This document shows positions 57,591-64,000 of a DNA stretch of 64,000 nucleotides, in pieces. The stretch is from positions 23,930-87,929 of the forward strand of contig VBLC01000039.1 of NCBI GenBank assembly GCA_005879315.1. The letters run 5' to 3'. Below the pieces are notes generated by a model. The model had not been told where the DNA came from, searched no databases, and saw only the letters and a list, made by a program, of their open reading frames with translations. The stretch is from Deltaproteobacteria bacterium. Its GTDB lineage: Bacteria > Myxococcota > Myxococcia > Myxococcales > 40CM-4-68-19. The position numbers and the translations under genes were made by a program. Every line of letters begins with the position of its first letter. Position 1 is the stretch's first letter.

Positions 57591-58847
57591 TCAACCCTTG
57601 ACACGACGGACCGTCGCGCCCAGTGCCGATAGTTTCTTTTCCAGCGATTCGTACCCACGGTCCAGATGGTACACGCGCTGCACGAGAGTAGTCCCCTCGG
57701 CGCGCAGGCCGGCCAGCACCAGCGAGGCGCTGGCCCGCAGGTCGGTGGCCATCACCGGCGCAGCGGAGAGCTTTTCCACTCCGCGGACCACCGCGGTATG
57801 GCCGTCGATGGCGATGTCCGCCCCCATGCGCGACAACTCCTGCACGTGCATGAAGCGGTTCTCGAAGACGGTCTCCACTACCCGCGAGGCGCCCCGTGCG
57901 ACCGAAAGGCACGCCATCAGCTGCGCCTGGAGATCGGTGGGAAATCCGGGAAACGGCGCAGTGATGAAGTCGACCGCCTCGGGCCGCTCCGGACCGACGA
58001 TGCGCAGGCCGTCCCGCTCGGCAGTCACGCGCGCGCCCGCCTCGCGCATCTTGGCCAGCGCCGCGTCGAAGTCGGCGGCCCGCGCGCCGCGCACCAGCAC
58101 GTCGCCGGCGGTGATCATCGCCGCGGCCAGCAAGGTACCGGCCTCGATGCGGTCGGGGATGGCGGTGATGTCCATCGGCCGCAAGCTCGTCACGCCCTCG
58201 ATGGTGATGACGCTGCTGCCGGCGCCCAGCACGCGCGCGCCCATTGCGTTCAGCGCCTCTGCGAGCGCCGTCACTTCCGGCTCGCGCGCGCAGTTCTCCA
58301 GCGTGGTGCGCCCTTCCGCGAGCGCGCCGGCCATCATCAGATTTTCCGTGCCCGTCACCGTGGGCAGATCGAAGAGCACGGTCGCGCCGCGCAGCCTCTC
58401 CGCCTGCGCCTCGACGTAGCCGTGGGCCAGCTCGATCTTCGCTCCCAGCGCCTGCAGGCCCTTCAGATGCTGATCGATGGGCCGTGCCCCGATGGCACAT
58501 CCGCCGGGCAGCGAGACGCGAGCCTTGCCGAAGCGCGCAAGCAGCGGCCCGAGCACCAGCACCGAGGCGCGCATCGTCTTCACCAGCTCGTAGGGGGCCT
58601 CGGGCCGATCGACGCCGGAGGCATCGATCATCAGCGAGCCATCGGTCGCGCGCTCCACCTTCGCGCCCATGTGGTGCAGCAGACGGCCGAGCGTCCGCAC
58701 GTCGGCGAGATCGGGCACGCCTCGCAGCCGCGACTCCCCGGAAGCGAGCAGCGTCGCGGCGATCTGCGGCAGCGTGGCGTTCTTCGATCCAGACACGGCC
58801 ACTTCGCCGCGCAGGGGACGGCCGCCGGTGATCTCGATCGCGTCCAT
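57591..58847 (-). CDS. murA: UDP-N-acetylglucosamine 1-carboxyvinyltransferase
   Basis: A 418-residue enzyme that transfers enolpyruvate from PEP to UDP-GlcNAc, the first committed step of peptidoglycan synthesis and the target of fosfomycin. The catalytic cysteine is Cys117 in [15 protein letters not shown], so the enzyme should be fosfomycin-sensitive at this site. [17 protein letters not shown] and [15 protein letters not shown] are further signatures. One-base overlap with prmC. Confidence 0.97.
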   Translation of the reverse strand: MDAIEITGGRPLRGEVAVSGSKNATLPQIAATLLASGESRLRGVPDLADVRTLGRLLHHMGAKVERATDGSLMIDASGVDRPEAPYELVKTMRASVLVLGPLLARFGKARVSLPGGCAIGARPIDQHLKGLQALGAKIELAHGYVEAQAERLRGATVLFDLPTVTGTENLMMAGALAEGRTTLENCAREPEVTALAEALNAMGARVLGAGSSVITIEGVTSLRPMDITAIPDRIEAGTLLAAAMITAGDVLVRGARAADFDAALAKMREAGARVTAERDGLRIVGPERPEAVDFITAPFPGFPTDLQAQLMACLSVARGASRVVETVFENRFMHVQELSRMGADIAIDGHTAVVRGVEKLSAAPVMATDLRASASLVLAGLRAEGTTLVQRVYHLDRGYESLEKKLSALGATVRRVKG

Positions 58848-59695
58848 CAGGCTCTCGCTATCACGTGTCGATCGAGACCGGCCAGATCGCGCTCGACGCG
58901 CACTGCGGAAAGGCCGGCGGCCTTGCAGAGCGCGACGACCGATTCGGCCTGCGAAGGACCGATCTCGGTGCCGAAGAGGCCTCCGGGAGCGAGCCAGTCG
59001 GAGACGGAAGCGATCACGCGCCGTTGCACTTCCAGCCCGTCGTCGCCGCCGAAGAGCGCTTCACGCGGCTCGTAGTCGGTGATGTCGGGGGTGAGCTGAG
59101 TGCCTTCGCCGTGCGCCAGGTAAGGAGGATTGGCGGTGATGGCGAGGTAGCGCGCTTTCTCGGGAAGCGCGGCATAGAGATCGCCCTGGTGGACGCGCGC
59201 GCGGCCGGGGGCGAGCTTCTCCGCATTGCGTGCGGCGATCTCCGCCGCGGCCGGCGATCGCTCCACCAGATCGACCTGCGCCTGCAGCCGCTCGGCAGCG
59301 ATGCTCAACCCGACCGCGCCCGAGCCGGCGCAGAGATCGAGCGCACGGAAGGGCTCGTCGCGCGGCAGCGCCTCGAGTGCCAGCTGCACCAGCACCTCCG
59401 TCTCCGGCCGCGGAATGAACACGCCCGATTCCACCGCGAAGGGCCGCCCGTAGAATTCTTTGACGCCGAGAATGTAGGCGACCGGCTCGCGCGCGCCCCG
59501 CCGCTGCATCAGCTTCTTGAAGCGCGCCAGCTCCTCCGCCGCGACCGGCTTGTCGATGTCGATGTAGAGGCGGGTCCGATCGCAGCCGAGCGCGCTGGCG
59601 AGGAGCAGCTCGGCGTCGAGCCGCGGGCTCTCCGTCCCCTTCTTCGCCAGCCATTCCCGCGCCCAGAACAGAAGCGAGCGCACCGTCCAGCTCAT
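58847..59695 (-). CDS. prmC: Release-factor glutamine methyltransferase
   Basis: A 282-residue SAM methyltransferase that methylates the GGQ glutamine of release factors. SAM motif [15 protein letters not shown], catalytic NPPYLAHG, and the [11 protein letters not shown] segment are all present. It overlaps prfA, its substrate gene, by 4 bp (ATGA), the usual pairing. Confidence 0.97.
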   Translation of the reverse strand: MSWTVRSLLFWAREWLAKKGTESPRLDAELLLASALGCDRTRLYIDIDKPVAAEELARFKKLMQRRGAREPVAYILGVKEFYGRPFAVESGVFIPRPETEVLVQLALEALPRDEPFRALDLCAGSGAVGLSIAAERLQAQVDLVERSPAAAEIAARNAEKLAPGRARVHQGDLYAALPEKARYLAITANPPYLAHGEGTQLTPDITDYEPREALFGGDDGLEVQRRVIASVSDWLAPGGLFGTEIGPSQAESVVALCKAAGLSAVRVERDLAGLDRHVIARA

Positions 59696-60768
59696 GCCTG
59701 CGCCTGCGCGGTCTGCTCCTGCCGCAGCGCCTCGGCCTGGAAGTAGCCGCGGGCGGCGACCAGGACGTCCTCGATGTCGCCGTCCATCACCGCCGCCAGG
59801 TTGTGGCGGGTCAGGCCGATGCGGTGGTCGGTCAAGCGATCCTGGGGAAAGTTGTAGGTGCGGATCTTCTCGCTCCGATCGCCGGTGCCCACCTGCGACT
59901 TGCGGGCTGCGTCGCGGGCGTTGCGCTGTTTTTCAGACTCCATCTCGTAGAGCTTGGCGCGCAGCATCTTCATCGCCGTCGCGCGGTTCTTGATCTGCGA
60001 TTTCTCCTGCTGGCACTTGACCACCAGGCCGGTGGGCTTGTGGGTGAGCCGCACGGCCGAGTCGGTGGTGTTGACGCTCTGCCCGCCCGCGCCGGTCGAA
60101 CGCATGACGTCCATCTGGATGTCGGCGGGATTGATCTGGATGTCGACCTCTTCGGCCTCGGGCATGACGGCGACGGTCGCCGTCGAGGTGTGGATGCGGC
60201 CCTGCGCTTCGGTGGCCGGGACGCGCTGCACGCGATGCACGCCCGACTCGTACTTGAGGAAGCTGTAGACGCCATTGCCTTCGATGGTGACGCTCGCTTC
60301 CTTGATGCCGCCGGCGGCGTTTTCGCTCGAGTCCATCAAGGTGGTCTTCCAGCGCTTGCGCTCGGCGTAGCGCAGATACATGCGCAGCAGCTGCTGGGCG
60401 AAGAGGCCTGCCTCGTCGCCACCGGCGCCGGCGCGCACCTCGAGAATCACGCTGCGCTCGTCGTTCGGGTCTTTGGGCAAGAGGAGGACCTTCAGCTTCT
60501 CGCTCAGGTCGGCGACGCGCTTCTCTTGCTCCGACAGCTCCGTCTTCGCCAGCTCGCGCAGATCCGGGTCATCGAGCGCAGCGCGTGAATCCTCCGCCTC
60601 CTTCACCGCCTTTTTGTATTCGCGGAACGCCTCGACCAGCGGCTCGAGCTGCGAGCGCTCCTTCGCCACTTGGGAAAAGCGCGCACGGTCGGAAATCACC
60701 TCCGGCTTCCCCAGATCGGCGGTCAGGCGCTCGAATCTCTGCTCGATCTCTTGCAGCTTGTCTTCCAC
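59692..60768 (-). CDS. prfA: Peptide chain release factor 1
   Basis: A 358-residue class I release factor reading UAA and UAG. The GGQ motif is [19 protein letters not shown]; the codon-recognition region reads [17 protein letters not shown] with the PAT tripeptide expected for RF1. First gene of prfA-prmC-murA; about 100 bp separate it from the divergent coiled-coil gene. Confidence 0.97.
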   Translation of the reverse strand: MEDKLQEIEQRFERLTADLGKPEVISDRARFSQVAKERSQLEPLVEAFREYKKAVKEAEDSRAALDDPDLRELAKTELSEQEKRVADLSEKLKVLLLPKDPNDERSVILEVRAGAGGDEAGLFAQQLLRMYLRYAERKRWKTTLMDSSENAAGGIKEASVTIEGNGVYSFLKYESGVHRVQRVPATEAQGRIHTSTATVAVMPEAEEVDIQINPADIQMDVMRSTGAGGQSVNTTDSAVRLTHKPTGLVVKCQQEKSQIKNRATAMKMLRAKLYEMESEKQRNARDAARKSQVGTGDRSEKIRTYNFPQDRLTDHRIGLTRHNLAAVMDGDIEDVLVAARGYFQAEALRQEQTAQAQA

Positions 60769-60871
60769 CGGCGCTCCGAGGGCGCGGACCCTAACTGCCG
60801 CCTTCGCGGAAGTCCAGTCGCCCGGTCAAAATTTACCTGCCCTCGCGCCGATGTAATAGGCTCCGCTTTCC

Positions 60872-61393
60872 ATGGGCCGGCCCTCCAAACCGACGCAGCG
60901 CAACGGCGCCGAGCCGGCCGGCGCGGAAGCCGAATCTCCGGAGAAAGCGCTGCAGACGGCGCGAGCCGAGGCCATGCGCGCGCAGCGGGATCTGGAGAAT
61001 GCGCGGCTGGAGATCGCCGAGCAGAAGCGGCGCAGCAGCCAGCAGGCGCTGGTCGCGGCGGAGGCGATCAAGGAAGCGCGCAGCGAGCGAGACAAGCTGC
61101 GCGTCCAGCTCGATGCGCTGCGCGGCGAGGTGCAGCGGGAAAAAAAGCGCGGCCGCGCAGGCTACGAGGAAGAGCACGCCGTCGAGCTGGAGGAGCTGCG
61201 CGAGAAGCTGATCGCCGCCGAGGAGAACGAGCGCGCGCTGGAGAGACGGCTGGCCGAAGCGCAAGGCCGGGAGCGCGCGCTGCAGGCGAGAGTGGCCGCC
61301 TCGGAAGAGGCGAAGAAGGCGCCCGCCGCGGCTGCTCCACCTCCGCCGGCCGAGCCGGAGCGCGGCTTCTTCAGCAAGCTCTTTGGCCGCTGA
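60872..61393 (+). CDS. Coiled-coil protein, unknown
   Basis: A 173-residue, highly charged protein. Residues about 25-150 are a continuous heptad-rich helix (Glu/Arg/Ala/Leu), then a Pro-Ala linker (KKAPAAAAPPPPAEPE) and a terminal GFFSKLFGR. The last motif, Phe-rich and basic, looks like a short membrane- or partner-binding peptide; similar ends occur in other bacterial coiled-coil proteins. No family assigned. Its stop abuts that of the next, convergent gene. Confidence 0.7.
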   Translation: MGRPSKPTQRNGAEPAGAEAESPEKALQTARAEAMRAQRDLENARLEIAEQKRRSSQQALVAAEAIKEARSERDKLRVQLDALRGEVQREKKRGRAGYEEEHAVELEELREKLIAAEENERALERRLAEAQGRERALQARVAASEEAKKAPAAAAPPPPAEPERGFFSKLFGR

Positions 61394-61816
61394 TCACTTC
61401 TTCTTCGGCTTCAATTCCCAGAGCACGTTGACGATCTTCCACTGCCCGTTCCAGCGGGCGAGATGGAGATAGTCGATCCACCCTGCGGCGATGACTTTCG
61501 CGCTGGCCGCGTTCTCGAAGATGTCGAGCACGGTGACGTCCTTCTGCTGCTCGGCCTTGGGCGTCTCCTTCCCGCCGCCGTCGCGCGTCCCTTGCACAAG
61601 CCCCATCGCGCTCATCTGGTGCAACCGGCTCCGGCCTTTGTCGTCGCGAAAGACCATTCGCTTTGCGAGATCGGGATGCAGCGCGCGCTCCATCCGCGCC
61701 GCATCGGCCGTATACCAGCCCTCGATGTAGTCGAGGCAGGCAGTGCGGATGGCATCGGCGTCGCTCTCCGCGCGAGCGGCGGAGGCGAGGAGCAAGCAGG
61801 CGAGCAAGGTTCGCAT
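61394..61816 (-). CDS. Secreted NTF2-like protein
   Basis: A 140-residue protein with signal peptide (LLACLLLASAARA). The mature part fits the lumazine-binding/NTF2-like cone: IRTACLDYIEGWYTADAARM, HPDLAKRMV and the final NGQWKIVNVLWEL strand. Members bind small ligands or serve as scaffolds; function unknown here. ATG at 61816 starts the signal peptide. Confidence 0.75.
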   Translation of the reverse strand: MRTLLACLLLASAARAESDADAIRTACLDYIEGWYTADAARMERALHPDLAKRMVFRDDKGRSRLHQMSAMGLVQGTRDGGGKETPKAEQQKDVTVLDIFENAASAKVIAAGWIDYLHLARWNGQWKIVNVLWELKPKKK

Positions 61817-61867
61817 GGCGCGAGAACATGCCACGCAACCCTGCATTCCCGCGGGCATCGAAAGGCG

Positions 61868-62443
61868 ATGGAGCTGCGAGTCGGAATCATCGTCGGCAGT
61901 GTTCGCGAAGGGCGCCGCGGCGAGGCCTTCGCCAGGTGGATCCTCGGTCTCGCCTCCGATCGGCGGGAGGTGAAAGCCGAGCTGCTCGATCTCAAGGACT
62001 GGCCGCTGCCCTCCTATTCGTTTCGCGAGGGAACGACGGCCGCGGAGCAGAGCTACCCGCCGGACAGCCTCGCCGGCCGCTGGGCGAAGAAGATCACGGC
62101 GCAGGACGCGTTCATCATCGTCACGCCCGAGTACAACCACGGCTATCCGGGCGCCTTGAAGAATGCGCTCGATCACCTCTCGGCCGGCTGGCGCCACAAG
62201 CCGGTGGCCTTCGTCAGCTACGGCGGTTTCGCCGGCGGCGCGCGCGCGGTCGAGCAGCTGCGGCTGGTGGCGATCGAGCTGCGCATGGTGCCGGTTCGCG
62301 ACGAGGTCAACGTCAAGCTCGTCGGCTTCGAGGCGGACGAGCGCGGCCGCCCGAGCGATCCTCTCTACGCGAAAAGAGCCGAGGCGATGATCGACGACCT
62401 TCTCTGGTGGGCGCGTGTCGCCAAGCAGGGGCGCGAGAGCTAA
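61868..62443 (+). CDS. NADPH-dependent FMN reductase
   Basis: A 191-residue flavodoxin-like reductase. VGIIVGSVREGRRGE binds the FMN phosphate, and VTPEYNHGYPGALKNALDHL and SYGGFAGGARA are family signatures. Likely a general quinone/azo or chromate-type flavin reductase. The end overlaps the convergent M24 gene by 4 bp. Confidence 0.92.
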   Translation: MELRVGIIVGSVREGRRGEAFARWILGLASDRREVKAELLDLKDWPLPSYSFREGTTAAEQSYPPDSLAGRWAKKITAQDAFIIVTPEYNHGYPGALKNALDHLSAGWRHKPVAFVSYGGFAGGARAVEQLRLVAIELRMVPVRDEVNVKLVGFEADERGRPSDPLYAKRAEAMIDDLLWWARVAKQGRES

Positions 62444-63666
62444 GGCACCATCGCCGGCACCGACGTCTGCCCCGCCCCGCCGCGAACTTCGACCTGGCCT
62501 CCGGGGAGGCAGACGTCGATCTCGCTGCGGATGCCGAAGCGGCCCGCCAGATAGATGCCCGGCTCGATGGAGAAGCAGGTGTCGGGCAAGTGGCGGCGCA
62601 CGTCGTGCGTCTCGAAGTCGTCGTTGTTGACGCCGTCGCCATGGCCATGGGTGTCGATGCTGTGGCCGGTGCGATGGAGGAAGCGATCGGCGAAGCCCGC
62701 CTTGACGATGACCGCTCGCGCCGCCCCGTCGACTTCGGCTCCGGTGGGCAGCTTGCCGATCCCGGCGCGCTCCTGCACGAGCGCGAGCGCCGCATCTCGC
62801 GCGGCGAAGACGAACCCCGCGATGCGCGACACCTCCTCCGGCACCTTGTCGCCGAGAAAATAGACCCGCGCCAGATCCGCGTAGATCCCCGCCGGCCCCA
62901 GATGCGCGGCGAAGTCGAGCAAGAGCACGCTGCCGCGCGCCGCGAGCGCCGAGCCCGACGGCGGCGGCAAGTAATGTGGATCGGCGGCGTGCGCATCGAC
63001 TGCGACGATCCCGCTGCCCTCCAGGCCTTCTTGCGCGTAGCGCGCCTTGAGGAAATCGAGCAGCTCGCGCTCGCTGGCAGGTTTGTTCTCGTGAACCCGC
63101 CGGGCCGCTTCCGCCGCCACCGCCTCGAGATCCGCCGAGACCAGCTCGGCCGCCCGCGCCTGCGACTGCAGCTCCTCGGGCGAGAGCGTGCTCGAGACTT
63201 CCGCCACCAACCCGGCGCTGGAGACGATCTCCGGCCCCATCGAGCGCACCAGCTCGACCGTGCCCGCATCGACTTTCGCCACCGTCGGAATCTCGTTGCG
63301 CGGCGAAACCTGCATGGCGATCCGCCGCATGTCGCGCAGCAGGATCCCCAGCTCGCGATCGCGCGACCGCCAGGAAGTGTAGAGGGTGCTCTTGCCCGGG
63401 ACTCGCTCGAGCGCGTCGGGCTCGATGGCGTGCACCAGCTTGCGCGGATCGCCGCGGGCGGGCACCAGGCAATACCAGCGCCGCGAGCGCACGCCGGCCT
63501 CGTCGAGGCCGAGCACGCGGTAGGCGATCGGGTCGGAGCGGCGGAAGTCGTAGAAGAGCCATCCGTCGAGCTTCTCTTTCTGCAGGGCGGCCTGGATGCG
63601 CTGCAGCCGCGCCGGCGTGAGGCCTTCGGTGGTCTGCGCGAGAAGCAGCATGGCGAGGAGGAACAT
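62440..63666 (-). CDS. M24-family Xaa-Pro peptidase, exported
   Basis: A 408-residue peptidase with short signal sequence (LLAMLLLAQT). The C-terminal creatinase/aminopeptidase-P fold has the metal ligands in LLLDFAAHL (Asp), ADLARVYFLG (Asp), HRTGHSIDTHGHGDG (His), FSIEPGIY (Glu) and RSEIDV (Glu). The GHSI in place of the usual GHGIG is a small divergence. It would cleave Xaa-Pro bonds in the periplasm or outside. Confidence 0.9.
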   Translation of the reverse strand: MFLLAMLLLAQTTEGLTPARLQRIQAALQKEKLDGWLFYDFRRSDPIAYRVLGLDEAGVRSRRWYCLVPARGDPRKLVHAIEPDALERVPGKSTLYTSWRSRDRELGILLRDMRRIAMQVSPRNEIPTVAKVDAGTVELVRSMGPEIVSSAGLVAEVSSTLSPEELQSQARAAELVSADLEAVAAEAARRVHENKPASERELLDFLKARYAQEGLEGSGIVAVDAHAADPHYLPPPSGSALAARGSVLLLDFAAHLGPAGIYADLARVYFLGDKVPEEVSRIAGFVFAARDAALALVQERAGIGKLPTGAEVDGAARAVIVKAGFADRFLHRTGHSIDTHGHGDGVNNDDFETHDVRRHLPDTCFSIEPGIYLAGRFGIRSEIDVCLPGGQVEVRGGAGQTSVPAMVP

Positions 63667-63697
63667 GGGACCTTCCTCGCCCCGCGCGCGGCGAAGG

Positions 63698-64000
63698 TCA
63701 AGAGCCGGCGTACTCGACGCTGCCGCCGACCACGGTCGCCGCGATGGTAAGCCCGGGCAGCTCGTCGACGTGCACCTCCATCACGTCGCGGGCGAAGACG
63801 GTGAGGTCGGCGTCGAAACCCTCGCGGATGAGCCCGCGGCGGCCCTCGGCGAACTCGGCGTAGGCGGCGCCGGCGGTGAAGGCGCGCAGCGCTTCCTCGC
63901 GGGTGAGGCGCTGCTCGGGCATCCAGACCGCGCCAGCGGCGGTCTTGCGCGCGACGGCCGCGCGCAGCCCCAGGCGCGGGTCCATGCTCTCGACGGGAAA
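63698..64000 (-). CDS. Amidohydrolase (YtcJ-like), C-terminal part; continues beyond window
   Basis: Only the last 100 codons are present, open to the window edge. The pattern FPVESMDPRLGLRAAVAR, then TREEALRAFTAGAAYAEFAE and GFDADLTVFARDVMEV matches the C-terminal end of the amidohydrolase_3/YtcJ group, whose members hydrolyse formamide-type bonds. The catalytic residues lie outside the window. 31 bp after the M24 start. Confidence 0.85.
   Translation of the reverse strand, partial: FPVESMDPRLGLRAAVARKTAAGAVWMPEQRLTREEALRAFTAGAAYAEFAEGRRGLIREGFDADLTVFARDVMEVHVDELPGLTIAATVVGGSVEYAGS

Overview
The window is about 64 kb of high-GC, densely packed chromosomal DNA. It looks like an aerobic, Gram-negative, predatory or soil-type Myxococcota (deltaproteobacterial) genome. 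Supporting signs are a TonB-dependent receptor with a TonB-C-like domain fused to its N-terminus, lipoproteins with Asp-Ala-Gly-rich linkers and PPC domains, a REP-associated transposase of a type I associate with this group, many secreted peptidases with very short signal peptides, and NifA/NtrC-type sigma54 regulation. The placement is an inference. A SusC/SusD pair (usual in Bacteroidota and Gemmatimonadota) is the main feature that argues for caution.

Layout. 1-3.5 kb: a caa3-type cytochrome c oxidase operon (subunit II with fused cytochrome c, then I, III, IV). 3.5-7.4 kb: a DUF2795 protein, then a TonB-dependent receptor and a translationally coupled lipoprotein. 7.5-16.6 kb: a PAS-GGDEF-EAL protein, an S9 peptidase, an M48 lipoprotein peptidase, a cysteine-rich secreted protein, an aminotransferase and an orphan LivJ-type binding protein. 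16.6-20.2 kb: amt-glnK transcribed away from a GAF-AAA-Fis sigma54 activator. 20.2-21.3 kb: a cluster of REP-like repeats and its RAYT transposase. 21.3-32.2 kb: one long minus-strand operon, urtA-porin-urtB-urtC-urtD-urtE-ureD-ureAB-ureC-ureF-ureG, for urea uptake and hydrolysis. 32.6-41.6 kb: a leader peptide and attenuator, then ilvB-ilvN-leuA-leuC-leuD-leuB-ilvC-ilvE for branched-chain amino acids. 41.7-54.1 kb: a PAP2 phosphatase, the SusC/SusD pair, GNAT, metallo-beta-lactamase fold, alpha/beta hydrolase and tautomerase genes, and an overlapping pair of DJ-1/PfpI-domain genes, one of them a GlxA-type regulator. 54.1-55.4 kb: an accessory patch with an IS481-type transposase relic, a BrnT/BrnA toxin-antitoxin pair with a probable frameshift in the toxin, and tRNA-Gly(CCC). 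55.4-64 kb: a PPC lipoprotein, a zinc-ribbon protein, prfA-prmC-murA, and several small enzymes and peptidases.

How it works together. The nitrogen genes appear to form a local regulon. Both amt-glnK and urtA have near-identical sigma54 promoters (TGGTCC-N5-TTGCA) with GAC/GTC dyads centred at the same distance upstream (about 106-107 bp from the -12 GC), and a sigma54 activator is encoded head-to-head with amt. Ammonium uptake, PII signalling, urea uptake (with what looks like a dedicated outer-membrane porin) and urease would then respond together to nitrogen limitation. The ilv-leu operon is instead set up for classical transcription attenuation: a 38-residue peptide rich in Leu, Val and Ile precedes a strong terminator, and an alternative antiterminator pairing is visible.
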